Part shown: in pieces, positions 39,293-47,417 of the stretch | How positions within the stretch are numbered: position 1 is the stretch's first letter | Layout: the number at the start of each line of letters is the position of its first letter | Origin: a virus | Reading direction: 5' to 3' (one strand) | Virus record (IMG/VR): IMGVR_UViG_3300050020_000040 | Location: 1 to 56,176 of that record | DNA: 56,176 bases | Notes under the pieces: model-generated | The model's input: the letters and a program-made list of their open reading frames with translations, nothing else | Database searches by the model: none | What the model was told of the DNA's origin: nothing | Translations under genes and position numbers: made by a program

Positions 39293-39301
39293 TGCTAGAC
39301 T
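39293..39301 (+). promoter_or_regulatory. Extended -10 promoter TGCTAGACT (rightward)
   Basis: TGCTAGACT lies about 30 bases before the ATG at 39332, which has its own GGAGGG site, so this transcript has a short leader, unlike the others. It should drive the replication arm. Confidence 0.6.
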
Positions 39302-39331
39302 ACCCTCAGAGCCGACCAGATGGAGGGAGCC

Positions 39332-39500
39332 ATGTTCGGGAAGCAGAACGCACAGAGGGCCGCCACAGCCGCCATCTGGTCCACGTACTCCATGGGGTCA
39401 CACACCTACCCCCGCCCAGCTCGGGGCCATCCTGAACGTCCCGGAGAGGGTGGCACGGCGACGTCTGGACCTCGCCCACAAGCTGGGGCTCTACTCGTGA
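39332..39500 (+). pseudogene. Small HTH-like protein gene with an apparent +1 frame break
   Basis: ATG 39332 (GGAGGG, 4 bases) opens FGKQNAQRAATAAIWSTYSM in the methyltransferase's frame. The sensible continuation, HTPTPAQLGAILNVPERVAR then RRLDLAHKLGLYS, is in the +1 frame and ends at a TGA overlapping the methyltransferase GTG. That second part has no start codon of its own and looks like a helix-turn-helix. A missing or extra base near 39393-39400, or a real +1 frameshift, is needed to join them. Confidence 0.5.
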
Positions 39501-40183
39501 GCAAGCCGCGCCTCTTGGATTTGTTCTGTGGTGCCGGCGGGGCGGCGATGGGCTACTCCCGCGCGGGCTTCGAGGTCGTCGGCGTGGACATCAAGCCCCA
39601 GCCTCACTACTGCGGGGACGAGTTTCACCAGGCGGACTGGCGGGAGTGGGCGAGTGGCACGATGACGTTCGACGTCCTCCACGCCTCGCCACCGTGCCCG
39701 CGGTACAGTTCGATCTCTCGGGTCCACGGGACCGCCGCCAACCACCCCGATCTTGTCGGCCAGGTCCGCGAGGTATTGATCGCGAGCGGGCTCCCCTACG
39801 TCATCGAGAACGTGGGCGGCGCCCCCCTCCGCGACCCGGTCATGCTCTGCGGCTCGATGTTTGGCCTCGGGGTCACCTGTGATGACGGCCAGTGGCGACA
39901 GCTACGCCGGCACCGACTGTTCGAGACTCCCGTCCTGATGCTCACTCCCAACTGTCAGCACGACGGCGAGCCCATCGGCGTCTATGGCCACGGGGGCGGC
40001 CAGGTCAAGACGGCGCGCTCCGGGCTGGGCACAAACCGCGGCTACATGGGACGGGTCCACGAGCGCGGTCCCGCGATGGGGATTGACTGGATGACTGTCA
40101 CCGAACTCTCGCAAGCTATTCCCCCAGCGTATACAGAGTGGATCGGCCGTCAGTTGATGGCGCAACTGGAGACGAACCCATGA
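39497..40183 (+). CDS. DNA cytosine-C5 methyltransferase
   Basis: 228 residues from GTG 39497. Motif I LLDLFCGAGGAAMGYSRAGF (SAM site), motif IV ASPPCPRYS with the catalytic Cys, motif VI VIENVGG, motif VIII-like QWRQLRRHRLFET and the C-terminal 'IPPAYTEWIGRQL' (IX/X). It is short for the family (usual 330-420), with a reduced target-recognition part, as in compact phage enzymes. It probably protects phage DNA from host restriction. Confidence 0.92.
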   Translation: MSKPRLLDLFCGAGGAAMGYSRAGFEVVGVDIKPQPHYCGDEFHQADWREWASGTMTFDVLHASPPCPRYSSISRVHGTAANHPDLVGQVREVLIASGLPYVIENVGGAPLRDPVMLCGSMFGLGVTCDDGQWRQLRRHRLFETPVLMLTPNCQHDGEPIGVYGHGGGQVKTARSGLGTNRGYMGRVHERGPAMGIDWMTVTELSQAIPPAYTEWIGRQLMAQLETNP

Positions 40184-40539
40184 GCCGTGAATCTCCCCAC
40201 CGCTGCGAAACCTGCCCCACCATGATCCCCGAAGGTCGAGCGCGCTTCTGCCCTCCCTGTCGGCATCGGGTGGCCTCCGAAGCAGCCACGCGGCAGCAGA
40301 CGGGCTACCGCCGGTTACGCAACGCCCTCCCCGCCAGTTGGCACCGCTGCGCTCTCTGTGGGATGCGCCACCAACTGAATGAGATGCGGCTGTGCTGGGT
40401 ATGCGAGTACGAACTGGCCCACCCCGGGCATACCGTCTGGGGGGAGTTCGTCCTCAGCGAGAGAACAGCGGACGAGGCCAGCACCCCCGCTACCCGTAGC
40501 TCGGCGGCGGGGTGGCTCTCCCTGTGGGGATCGGCATGA
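40180..40539 (+). CDS. Zinc-finger protein
   Basis: 119 residues from ATG 40180 (ATGA overlap). Four Cys pairs: RCETCP, FCPPCRHR, RCALCGMR and LCWVCEYE, suggesting two zinc ribbons. Function unknown; nucleic-acid binding is likely. Confidence 0.7.
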   Translation: MSRESPHRCETCPTMIPEGRARFCPPCRHRVASEAATRQQTGYRRLRNALPASWHRCALCGMRHQLNEMRLCWVCEYELAHPGHTVWGEFVLSERTADEASTPATRSSAAGWLSLWGSA

Positions 40540-40712
40540 GCGACGCCCCCTGTTTCTCCAGGAAGGTCCCCTATGCCGATAGCGAGGCAGCGAGACGCGC
40601 CACCATCGGCTCCCCACTGAGAAGGTATCGCTGTGCCGCTTGCGGCCTGTGGCACCTGTCGAGGGAGACGAAGGTGGAGTACCGCAGGCTCCGACGGAGG
40701 GCGATGGCCTAA
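40536..40712 (+). CDS. Small zinc-ribbon protein
   Basis: 58 residues from ATG 40536 (ATGA overlap): 'LRRYRCAACGLWHLSRETKV' and a basic Arg-rich tail. Resembles short phage proteins with a CxxCGxWH motif. The stop overlaps the next start (TAATG). Confidence 0.7.
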   Translation: MSDAPCFSRKVPYADSEAARRATIGSPLRRYRCAACGLWHLSRETKVEYRRLRRRAMA

Positions 40713-41527
40713 TGCCTCGCATCCGAAGCGTGAAGCCCGACCTGCCCCAGGACGAGCGCGTCGGCAGGGTGAGCCGTGAAGCCCGCCTGTGCTGGCTGCT
40801 GTGCTTCACGGTGGCCGACGACGCCGGCCGATTCCGCGCTCACCCCGCACTTCTCGCCGGGGTGCTCTACCCGTACGACGCCCTCACGCCTGAACCCGTC
40901 GAGGGGTGGCTCCGGGAGCTTGACGGAGCCGGGCTGCTTATCTGCTACCAGGACGGCAGCCAACAGTACGCCGAGATTCCCAACTGGCTAACCCACCAGC
41001 GCATCGACCATCCAGCGGAGACGCGCTTCCCCGATCCCGTTGATTGTTCTCGCACATTCTCGGACATTGTGACGAGAATATCCGAGGGCCCCCGAGTTTC
41101 TCGCCTATCGTGCGCGCGCGTAGGTGCGTTCCACTCCCATCCTAAAGAACATGTACTTAACACTGAGCGTACGAATACGGAGAGTACGCGCGAGGTTGCG
41201 AGATTTACGTCAATCTGGAACGAGAATTGTTCCCCGCTGCCAGGAATCCGCAAACCACCCACCCGCCGAGACCCCGTGAGGCTCGTACTTTCGGCATGGG
41301 GGGCGTTCGACGGCGACGAGGCTGAGCTGGGTGCGGCCATCCGGCGGTGTGCTCTGGACCCCCACTATCGGGAGGGTTCGTACGGGTTCGAGACGTTCTG
41401 CCGCCACCTAGACAGGTTCACGTCTGACCCCGTTGCCCCGCAGACCCAGCAGGAGCGGGACCGGGAGACGATTGCCCAGCGCTACGCAGGAGGTGGTATA
41501 GTCGTGGATATGGAGGGTACGACGTGA
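40712..41527 (+). CDS. Replication initiator-like protein (winged-helix N-terminus)
   Basis: 271 residues. It opens MPRIRSVKPDLPQDERVGRV, then 'VADDAGRFRAHPALLAGVLY' and 'IPNWLTHQRIDHPAETRFPD', a conserved start of phage replication/DnaD-like proteins. A polar linker about residues 105-170 is less GC-rich than the genome. The C-terminus 'GSYGFETFCRHLDRF' resembles the primosome-recruiting end. It lies upstream of the helicase-loader-like gene. Confidence 0.75.
   Translation: MPRIRSVKPDLPQDERVGRVSREARLCWLLCFTVADDAGRFRAHPALLAGVLYPYDALTPEPVEGWLRELDGAGLLICYQDGSQQYAEIPNWLTHQRIDHPAETRFPDPVDCSRTFSDIVTRISEGPRVSRLSCARVGAFHSHPKEHVLNTERTNTESTREVARFTSIWNENCSPLPGIRKPPTRRDPVRLVLSAWGAFDGDEAELGAAIRRCALDPHYREGSYGFETFCRHLDRFTSDPVAPQTQQERDRETIAQRYAGGGIVVDMEGTT
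41494..41502 (+). promoter_or_regulatory. Possible internal extended -10 promoter TGGTATAGT
   Basis: Lies at the 3' end of the replication gene, 21 bases before the GTG at 41524, which has GGAGG upstream. May add transcripts for the genes downstream. Confidence 0.45.
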
Positions 41528-41880
41528 GCGAGTTCCAACCTGGGGCCGTGGTGCGCTACCTGACGCCCGTAGTCGTCTTCGGGGCGGGGGTCTGCCCCGA
41601 TTGCCAAGGCCCCACACGGTGCGCCGGCTGCGGCAAAGAGGTGGAGGGATACGGGCTCATGGACGCCACCTCGGCGTGGTCGGATTGCAACCGGGCAGAC
41701 GGGCATCTCTTCCGCGTGGACGACATCACCAGTACCAACAACCCCGAGAGGGTGAGAATCGCCATCTACGTCCCCGCCGATCAGATGTCGGCGTTAGAGG
41801 ATGTGGGTTACGAGGATAGCGGGGCCAACCGTACGCCCGCGTTGCCAGGTTGCCCGACTTGTGGGACTGCGCCGAAGTGA
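41524..41880 (+). CDS. Cys-rich hypothetical protein
   Basis: 118 residues from GTG (GTGA overlap). 'VCPDCQGPTRCAGCGKEVEG' at residues 23-42 and a terminal CPTCGTAPK are probable zinc sites around a beta-rich middle. Confidence 0.65.
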   Translation: MSEFQPGAVVRYLTPVVVFGAGVCPDCQGPTRCAGCGKEVEGYGLMDATSAWSDCNRADGHLFRVDDITSTNNPERVRIAIYVPADQMSALEDVGYEDSGANRTPALPGCPTCGTAPK

Positions 41881-42032
41881 ACGCTCTAGCGGCTCTCGCC
41901 ATCCTGCTCATCGCTGCGGCCACGGTAGTGCTCATCCTGGCTCCGACTGCGCTTCTGGTGATAGCGGTGCTCGTGGGGGCGGCGGTGTTCATCGGGTTGG
42001 ATTGGGCAACCGAAGGCCACCCACATGGATGA
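41877..42032 (+). CDS. Small membrane protein
   Basis: 51 residues from GTG 41877: two adjoining hydrophobic helices (ALAALAILLIAAATVVLIL; LLVIAVLVGAAVFIGLDW). Coupled to its neighbours by overlaps. Confidence 0.6.
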   Translation: MNALAALAILLIAAATVVLILAPTALLVIAVLVGAAVFIGLDWATEGHPHG

Positions 42033-42645
42033 CGCCTCCTGGGCCGCGATGCTGACGGCGATGCGTGCTGCCTGGCCCCATGACCGCAGCGTCGTCGATC
42101 CCGCCGTGGACACGATGTACCGGCGCGCTCTGGGGCGCCACGACCCCGGGATGATGCAGGCCGCCATCGACACGCTCTCGATGAGTTCGCCGCGCTTCCC
42201 GAGCATCGCCCAGTTCGCGGAAGTCCTCCGAGGGTATGAGCATGACATGGCGCTGGAGAACCAAGCCCGCGCCCTCCTGCCCGGCCCGAAGATCCCCGAG
42301 ACGCGGGAGGACCGGCTGGCGGGACTGCGAGAGCAACGCGACGGCTGGGGGCCGTACCCGTGGGAACAGGGGAGGATGGCCGAGCTTGCCGTCACCGCCC
42401 GCCGGCAGGACTGGACGCCCGAGCATCTTGCCGCGAAGATGGCGGAGGCTGATCGGGTCGGCCCCGTGGTCCGCTGGCGGGAGATGAGCTTCGGAACCTT
42501 TACTAACGACGCGGCTAAGGCAAGGTTACGCGACAAGGTACTCTCGTCGCATCAGTGGTACGATAGCTTGGCGGACTTCGCCGCTGCGCTCAGAGGGGAG
42601 CACCGCGACTTGGTTACGCTGGCACCCAAGGGAGGCATCCTGTGA
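42025..42645 (+). CDS. Helicase-loader-like replication protein
   Basis: 206 residues, helical. The N-terminal 'HDPGMMQAAIDTLSMSSPRF' and 'PSIAQFAEVLRGYEHDM' recall phage helicase loaders of the G39P type (short helical repeat with an 'RFPSIAEI' motif). Its position after the initiator supports it, but similarity is modest. Confidence 0.5.
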   Translation: MDDASWAAMLTAMRAAWPHDRSVVDPAVDTMYRRALGRHDPGMMQAAIDTLSMSSPRFPSIAQFAEVLRGYEHDMALENQARALLPGPKIPETREDRLAGLREQRDGWGPYPWEQGRMAELAVTARRQDWTPEHLAAKMAEADRVGPVVRWREMSFGTFTNDAAKARLRDKVLSSHQWYDSLADFAAALRGEHRDLVTLAPKGGIL

Positions 42646-42881
42646 GCCAGTATCCGATCACCCGTCGCCCTCGCCACTGGGCGGGATGGCGCAAGCTGAC
42701 GCGCTGGGACGGAGCCACGTCCTGGGTACCGCCGACGTTCGGACGCCCCGACGAGGAGCGCGCCATGGCCGGGATGACGCCGCTCACGCTGCTGCTGTGT
42801 GTCCTCGCCGGAGCCGTGGGGTGGCTGGTGCTGTTCTTCGGCATCTGGTGGCTCGTCGCCCACCTCGGGGGGATGATGTGA
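42642..42881 (+). CDS. Small membrane protein
   Basis: 79 residues from GTG 42642 (GTGA). A polar Arg/Trp-rich first half is followed by a hydrophobic C-terminal helix (LTLLLCVLAGAVGWLVLFFG). Not recognised. Confidence 0.6.
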   Translation: MSQYPITRRPRHWAGWRKLTRWDGATSWVPPTFGRPDEERAMAGMTPLTLLLCVLAGAVGWLVLFFGIWWLVAHLGGMM

Positions 42882-43096
42882 TGCCCGACTTTGTATCCAT
42901 CATCGTTGAGATCCACCACTCGCCAGAGGATACGGCCGTCAAGGTCATGGAGCGCGTTCGGGCTGCCGTGGCCGCGGAGTATCGGGGATGCAGCGACGGG
43001 TTCCTGGATACGGGCGACGAGACGGAGATCAGCGAGCACACTGGGCCGTGTTCCGTGGACTTCTGCGGAACGGATCGTGCCCATTGGATGGCATAG
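42881..43096 (+). CDS. Hypothetical protein
   Basis: 71 residues from ATG 42881 (TGATG overlap): FVSIIVEIHHSPEDTAVKVM then 'DETEISEHTGPCSVDFCG'. A small alpha/beta protein, not recognised. Confidence 0.6.
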   Translation: MPDFVSIIVEIHHSPEDTAVKVMERVRAAVAAEYRGCSDGFLDTGDETEISEHTGPCSVDFCGTDRAHWMA

Positions 43097-43106
43097 GGGA
43101 GATGCT

Positions 43107-45278
43107 GTGATCGAGTACGGGAACTTCCTCTCTGCGAAAGAGGTCAAGCCGCCCGCGAGTGGGATCGAGGCGTCCGACATCCACCCCATGCTATATGGAT
43201 TCCAGTCCGCGATCACGCGCTGGGCCGTGGCTCGTGGGCGTGCGGCGATCTTTGCTGACTGCGGTCTGGGCAAGACGTTCATGCAAGTGGAATGGGCTCG
43301 GCAGATTGGAGGGCCGTCGCTGATCGTGTGCCCCTTGGCCGTGGCAGAGCAGACCATCTTCGAGGCTGCTAAGTTGGGTATCCCGGTGACCTCCGCTGAC
43401 GATGGGCGCACCGATGGCATCACCATCACGAACTATGAACGTCTGCATCGATTCTCGCCAGAGAACTACCGCGCCCTAGTGCTGGACGAAAGCTCCATCC
43501 TCAAGTCCGTGGGCGGTAAGACACGAACCAAACTGATCCGCGACTGGTCCGTGATCCCCTATCGGCTGTGCTGCACGGCGACCCCTGCCCCCAACGACAT
43601 AGCCGAACTGGCTAACCACGCGGAGTTCCTCGGCATAATGACGCGGGCCGAGATGCTCGCTACGTACTTCGTCCACGATGACCGAGAATGGCGGCTCAAA
43701 GGCCACGCCGAGGAAGCGTTCTGGCGTTGGCTCTCCGTGTGGTCGGTGTACGTGCGACGACCATCGGATATCGGTTACACGGACGAGAGTTTCGACCTTC
43801 CACCTCTGCACATTCGGGACCGCTCCGTGGCCGTGGATATCCTGCCCGATGGAGTATTGTTCCCCGCGCTAACGGCTGGCATCCAGGGGCGCTCCATCGC
43901 CCGCCGTGGTTCGTTGGAGCCCCGCATCGATGCGGTGGTAGACGAGATCAAGGCGAGTACGGAGCAATGGGTGGTCTGGTGTGGGCTGAACGCTGAGGCC
44001 ACCGGGCTAACGTCCCGGCTAAACGGGGAAGGCGTGACCGCCGTCAACATCGAGGGGGCTAACAGCGAGACAGACAAGGTGGACCGTGAGCACTCGTGGC
44101 GCTCCGGTAAGGTCCGCGTCCTGGTCACAAAGCAAGCCATATTCGGATGGGGGCTGAACTGGCAGCACTGTCACCGAATGGCTTTCCTAGGTCTGGGCGA
44201 CAGTTATGAGCAGTATTACCAAGCGATCCGCCGGTGCTGGCGGTTCGGCCAAAAGGAGCCGGTAGACGTGCTGATTGTTACTTCGGAGGCGGAGGGGGCC
44301 ATCGTCCAGAACGTGCGCCGCAAGGAGCAGGATGCCGAGGAAACGACACGGCGTGTTGTGGGGGCAATGCGCGAGCTGGAAACTGCCGCCGTGGCGGGAG
44401 CCGTGCGCGATACCAGCGACTACGCAACGGACGAGGCCAGTGGCGCCGGGTGGCAACTCATGCTCGGGGATAGCTGCGAGAGATTGAAGGAGATCGCGGA
44501 CGGGACGGTGGGGTTCTCTGTGTTCTCACCGCCGTTTGCATCGCTCTACACCTATAGCGCGTCAGACCGCGACCTAGGGAACAGCCGCAACTACGAGCAG
44601 TTCTTTGAGCACTTCGGTTACATCATCACGGAGCTGCTACGGGTGAGCATGCCTGGTCGCCGGTGCGCCGTCCACGTTCAACAAGTCACCACCACCAAGG
44701 CTACGCATGGTGTCATCGGTTGGCGCGACTTCCGGGCCGATACCGTCAAGGCGTTCACGGCTCAGGGATGGGTGTACGACGGCGAAGTGGTGATCGACAA
44801 GGACCCCCAAGCACAGGCGATTCGCACCAAGAGCAAGGCGCTGATGTTCGTCCAAAAGGAGCGCGATTCAGCGTGGCTGCGGCCAGCCATGGCCGACTAC
44901 ATTGTCCTGTTCCGCCACCCCGGAGACAACCCGCAGCCCATCCACGGCGACGTATCGAACGAGGATTGGATACTCTGGGCACGCCCGATCTGGTATGGCA
45001 TACGGGAAACCAAAACGCTACAGGCTGCCGCGGCCCGAACGGACAAGGACGAGAAACATATTGCCCCGTTGCAACTGGAGACGGTTGAGCGGTGCGTTCG
45101 GCTGTGGACCAACCGAGGCGACCTGGTGTGCTCGCCGTTCGCTGGGATCGGAACCGAGGGCTATGTGGCCTTGCAACAAGGGCGCCGGTTCGTCGGGATC
45201 GAGCTAAAGCGGGCGTATTGGGAACAGGCGCGTATCAACCTCAGCACGGCTCTGGCGCAGCAGGAGTTGTTTACATGA
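43107..45278 (+). CDS. SF2 helicase - DNA methyltransferase fusion
   Basis: 723 residues from GTG 43107 (GGGGAG, 5 bases). Residues about 1-430: SNF2-like helicase with Walker A ADCGLGKTF, DEAH-like VLDESSIL, motif III CCTATPAPND, and C-terminal motifs TKQAIFGWGLNWQHCHRMAF and QAIRRCWRFGQ. Residues about 450-720: methyltransferase with SVFSPPFASLYTYS (SPPF, N4-cytosine/N6-adenine class, motif IV) placed before PFAGIGTEGYVALQQGRRFV (motif I), the permuted beta-type order. Such fusions occur in phages; helicase movement may help find or expose sites. The two domains read as one uninterrupted frame. Confidence 0.92.
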   Translation: MIEYGNFLSAKEVKPPASGIEASDIHPMLYGFQSAITRWAVARGRAAIFADCGLGKTFMQVEWARQIGGPSLIVCPLAVAEQTIFEAAKLGIPVTSADDGRTDGITITNYERLHRFSPENYRALVLDESSILKSVGGKTRTKLIRDWSVIPYRLCCTATPAPNDIAELANHAEFLGIMTRAEMLATYFVHDDREWRLKGHAEEAFWRWLSVWSVYVRRPSDIGYTDESFDLPPLHIRDRSVAVDILPDGVLFPALTAGIQGRSIARRGSLEPRIDAVVDEIKASTEQWVVWCGLNAEATGLTSRLNGEGVTAVNIEGANSETDKVDREHSWRSGKVRVLVTKQAIFGWGLNWQHCHRMAFLGLGDSYEQYYQAIRRCWRFGQKEPVDVLIVTSEAEGAIVQNVRRKEQDAEETTRRVVGAMRELETAAVAGAVRDTSDYATDEASGAGWQLMLGDSCERLKEIADGTVGFSVFSPPFASLYTYSASDRDLGNSRNYEQFFEHFGYIITELLRVSMPGRRCAVHVQQVTTTKATHGVIGWRDFRADTVKAFTAQGWVYDGEVVIDKDPQAQAIRTKSKALMFVQKERDSAWLRPAMADYIVLFRHPGDNPQPIHGDVSNEDWILWARPIWYGIRETKTLQAAAARTDKDEKHIAPLQLETVERCVRLWTNRGDLVCSPFAGIGTEGYVALQQGRRFVGIELKRAYWEQARINLSTALAQQELFT

Positions 45279-45646
45279 CGTGGGCATTCACCGTCCCGCT
45301 CCCCGCCTCGCTGCCGTCACCAAATAGCAGAATCCACTGGGCAGAGCGAGCCCGACGGGTGAAACAGGCCCGCGAGATCGTGGCCCTCGCAGCTCGGAGC
45401 GAGCGCAACCGGCTCGACCTCGACAAAGCCGCCAAGCCCCGGACGGTACAGCTCACGCGCATCTACTCCGCCCGCCACAAGATCATGGACGCAGATAACG
45501 TTACCGCCTCGCTCAAGGGACCGATCGACGGGCTACGGGATGCAGGGTGGCTGGTGGACGATACCCCCGCTTGGCTGACGCTCCTGCCGATGGAGCAGGA
45601 GAAGGGACGGCTACCGGGGCTCCGGGTCGAGATCAACGAGCCGTGA
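45275..45646 (+). CDS. rusA: RusA-like Holliday junction resolvase
   Basis: 123 residues from ATG 45275 (ATGA overlap). '[15 protein letters not shown]' at the start and '[20 protein letters not shown]' plus AGWLVDDTP carry the conserved Asp residues (DxDN ... GxxxDD) of the RusA family. It resolves recombination and replication branches and is well placed with RecT and the helicase. Confidence 0.9.
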   Translation: MTWAFTVPLPASLPSPNSRIHWAERARRVKQAREIVALAARSERNRLDLDKAAKPRTVQLTRIYSARHKIMDADNVTASLKGPIDGLRDAGWLVDDTPAWLTLLPMEQEKGRLPGLRVEINEP

Positions 45647-45688
45647 ACCGTAACCAACCTGTTACCGCACGGCATCCCCGGGGGAGTG

Positions 45689-45694
45689 TAATCT
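45689..45694 (+). promoter_or_regulatory. -10 box TAATCT, leaderless arrangement
   Basis: TGTAATCT with six bases to the ATG at 45701, similar in geometry to the other leaderless promoters, although TG directly abuts the box. Confidence 0.5.
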
Positions 45695-45700
45695 TCGGGC

Positions 45701-45778
45701 ATGGAGATCACCGCTCAGGAGACTGGAATGGTACAGGTCGAGGCAACTTGGGATCAGGCGCGGTGGGAACAGATATGA
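45701..45778 (+). CDS. Truncated small ORF (N-terminal part of an interrupted gene)
   Basis: 25 residues ending [10 protein letters not shown], stopping at a TGA that overlaps the pentapeptide gene start. The 22 bases at 45751-45772, coding for DQARWEQ, recur at 46625-46646 in the same relative frame and are there followed by 24 more codons. Removing the segment between the repeats rejoins an ORF of 48 residues. Confidence 0.6.
   Translation: MEITAQETGMVQVEATWDQARWEQI
45751..45772 (+). repeat. 22-bp direct repeat flanking pentapeptide gene A, left copy
   Basis: An exact 22-base match with 46625-46646. The two copies bracket the inserted pentapeptide gene like a target duplication. Confidence 0.85.
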
Positions 45779-46605
45779 CACTATTCAAGATCACTGACGC
45801 GGACGGCCGAGCCACGAACGGCGGGACGCCGGCCTTTGCCTACCCGCTGCCCGGCAAGCGCCCCGGAGCATGGACGCCAGCGGTGGAGAAGCCTGTCGCC
45901 TGCTCGCGCGGCTACCACCTCACCACCCACCCGCTGAACTACGGCGGCTTGCGTGAGGGCTCCCGCATCTTCCTCGCGGAGCACCGTGGGGCGGTCCACG
46001 TCCAGGGCGACAAGGCCGCCTTCGAGAGCGTGCGGCTGGTGGCGGAGGTAACCCCCGAGTGGCCGTTGCTCCGCATGTGCCCCGAAGCTCTGGCCTGCCT
46101 GATGACGCGCTGGCGCCGTGAGAACGGACCGGACGCGCAGTGGCCGGCCTGGGCCAACCTCAGCGGGGCCGACCTCAGCGGGGCCGACCTCAGCGGGGCC
46201 GACCTCAGCGGGGCCGACCTCAGCTGGGCCAACCTCATCGGGGCCAACCTCAGCGGGGCCGACCTCAGCAGGGCCGACCTCTACGGGGCCTACCTCAGCG
46301 GGGCCTACCTCAGCTGGGCCAACCTCAGCTGGGCCAACCTCAGCGGGGCCTACCTCAGCGGGGCCAACCTCATCGGGGCCAACCTCAGCGGGGCCAACCT
46401 CAGCGGGGCCGACCTCAGCGGGGCCTACCTCAGCGGGGCCAACCTCAGCGGGGCCAACCTCAGCGGGGCCAACCTCAGCGGGGCCAACCTCAGCTGGGCC
46501 AACCTCATCGGGGCCTACCTCAGCGGGGCCTACGGCGACTACACGCTACCCGACACGTTCACGGTCGGTGAGGATGGTATCGTCGTGATGAAGGGGAAGG
46601 CATGA
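45775..46605 (+). CDS. Pentapeptide-repeat protein A with DUF7666-like N-terminal domain
   Basis: 276 residues. The first about 125 ([31 protein letters not shown], '[20 protein letters not shown]') resemble a phage-associated DUF7666-type domain. Then 25 perfect pentapeptides A(N/D/Y)L(S/I)(G/W/R) predict a right-handed quadrilateral beta-helix. It ends with a short tail '[16 protein letters not shown]'. Such helices can mimic DNA (for example MfpA/Qnr acting on gyrase), but many have other roles. N- and C-terminal parts are identical in sequence to gene B at 47517; the copies differ by eight repeats. Confidence 0.85.
   Translation: MTLFKITDADGRATNGGTPAFAYPLPGKRPGAWTPAVEKPVACSRGYHLTTHPLNYGGLREGSRIFLAEHRGAVHVQGDKAAFESVRLVAEVTPEWPLLRMCPEALACLMTRWRRENGPDAQWPAWANLSGADLSGADLSGADLSGADLSWANLIGANLSGADLSRADLYGAYLSGAYLSWANLSWANLSGAYLSGANLIGANLSGANLSGADLSGAYLSGANLSGANLSGANLSGANLSWANLIGAYLSGAYGDYTLPDTFTVGEDGIVVMKGKA
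46153..46527 (+). repeat. 25 tandem 15-bp repeats (pentapeptide array A)
   Basis: Unit GCC-(A/G/T)AC-CTC-AGC-GGG with few variants (ATC, TAC, TGG, AGG). High nucleotide identity between units indicates recent expansion by slippage or unequal recombination. Confidence 0.95.
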
Positions 46606-46721
46606 CGCTCCCCGGCGGATTCTCGGATCAGGCGCGGTGGGAACAGGAGTTCGCGTGGGCCGCCACGGCCCCCACCCACCAGAGCCACCAGATGCAGGCG
46701 CGCGTGGTGCGGCCTCGATGA
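46602..46721 (+). CDS. Small chimeric ORF after pentapeptide gene A
   Basis: 39 residues from ATG 46602 (ATGA overlap, AAGGGGAAGG upstream). The first eight residues (MTLPGGFS) come from the duplicated unit, the rest ([11 protein letters not shown]...) from the interrupted small ORF. It is probably a by-product of the insertion. Confidence 0.5.
   Translation: MTLPGGFSDQARWEQEFAWAATAPTHQSHQMQARVVRPR
46625..46646 (+). repeat. 22-bp direct repeat flanking pentapeptide gene A, right copy
   Basis: Exact copy of 45751-45772. It is absent after pentapeptide gene B. Confidence 0.85.
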
Positions 46722-46993
46722 TGACCGCCCCATGCGGATGCCCGCGCTTTGCGACCCGCAAGGGCCACGATGCCTGCCTCGTCAGCCACACCCTCGCCTG
46801 CCTACGGGCACGGCGGGGAGGCAAGTCGCTCGACGAGGCCTACGGGCCAGGCGTCCCGAGTGTGGGGGTTTACACCGCGCTGGCGCGTTCCGGGAAGGTC
46901 GCGCAGTCCTCCCCCCTGCGGGACACGGAGATGAGCGACGAGGCTCACTTCGACGCCTATCTCACCGACCCGTTCACGGGTGACCTCGCATGA
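46718..46993 (+). CDS. Hypothetical protein
   Basis: 91 residues from ATG 46718 (overlap with previous stop). 'CGCPRFATRKGHDACLVSHT' and 'SLDEAYGPGVPSVGVYTALA' suggest a small helical protein with an N-terminal Cys pair. Not recognised. Confidence 0.6.
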   Translation: MMTAPCGCPRFATRKGHDACLVSHTLACLRARRGGKSLDEAYGPGVPSVGVYTALARSGKVAQSSPLRDTEMSDEAHFDAYLTDPFTGDLA

Positions 46994-47217
46994 ACGCGCC
47001 ACGGCACGTCTCGGGCGGAGGCTACGCGTGCTCGGGTACGGAGGGGACCACCTGCTGGTCGGTCCAGACCTTCAACACGGGTTGGGTGAGTATCGAGGTT
47101 AGCCCAGCGGGGCTGGGGGCCATGCGTGCTGAAATCAAAGTGCCCCGACAGGTGGGCATGGACATTGCCAGCGCCATCGCCCGATGCTATGCCGCTGAGC
47201 ACGCGGAGGATGCATGA
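46990..47217 (+). CDS. Hypothetical protein
   Basis: 75 residues (ATGA overlap): 'CWSVQTFNTGWVSIEVSPAG' then helix 'MDIASAIARCYAAEHAED'. Not recognised. Confidence 0.6.
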   Translation: MNAPRHVSGGGYACSGTEGTTCWSVQTFNTGWVSIEVSPAGLGAMRAEIKVPRQVGMDIASAIARCYAAEHAEDA

Positions 47218-47417
47218 TGGAACTGCTCGCACCGATCGACATTCTCAACGGAGGCGGGGACTACACGGGAACGTGGGCGCGTGACGAGAACATCTGGGTG
47301 GTCATCGCCGGTCGTCGCGTCATGGCCGCGCAGCGCAAGGAGAACGGCGTGATCGTCCAGCGCTGGCTGGAAGGGCGCGGAGACGTGGATGAGAACTACG
47401 TCTCGGAGGCGTCGTGA
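47214..47417 (+). CDS. Hypothetical protein
   Basis: 67 residues, beta-rich (DYTGTWARDENIWVVIAGRR; ENGVIVQRWLEGRGDVDENY). ATGA overlap. Not recognised. Confidence 0.6.
   Translation: MMELLAPIDILNGGGDYTGTWARDENIWVVIAGRRVMAAQRKENGVIVQRWLEGRGDVDENYVSEAS

Larger units (their letters stand above)
45772..46626 (+). repeat. Duplicated unit, copy A (pentapeptide gene with 3' flank)
   Basis: Matches 47514-48248 from the GATATGAC before the start codon to GATTCTCGG after the gene. Outside the repeat array I see no difference between the copies. Copy A is 120 bp longer, equal to eight 15-bp repeats. Confidence 0.9.

Noticed and set aside
46118-46588. Gly/Pro/Thr/Ser repeat proteins in the other frames of the pentapeptide arrays
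   Set aside because: They are simple frame shadows of the 15-bp repeat, without start signals or flanking domains.
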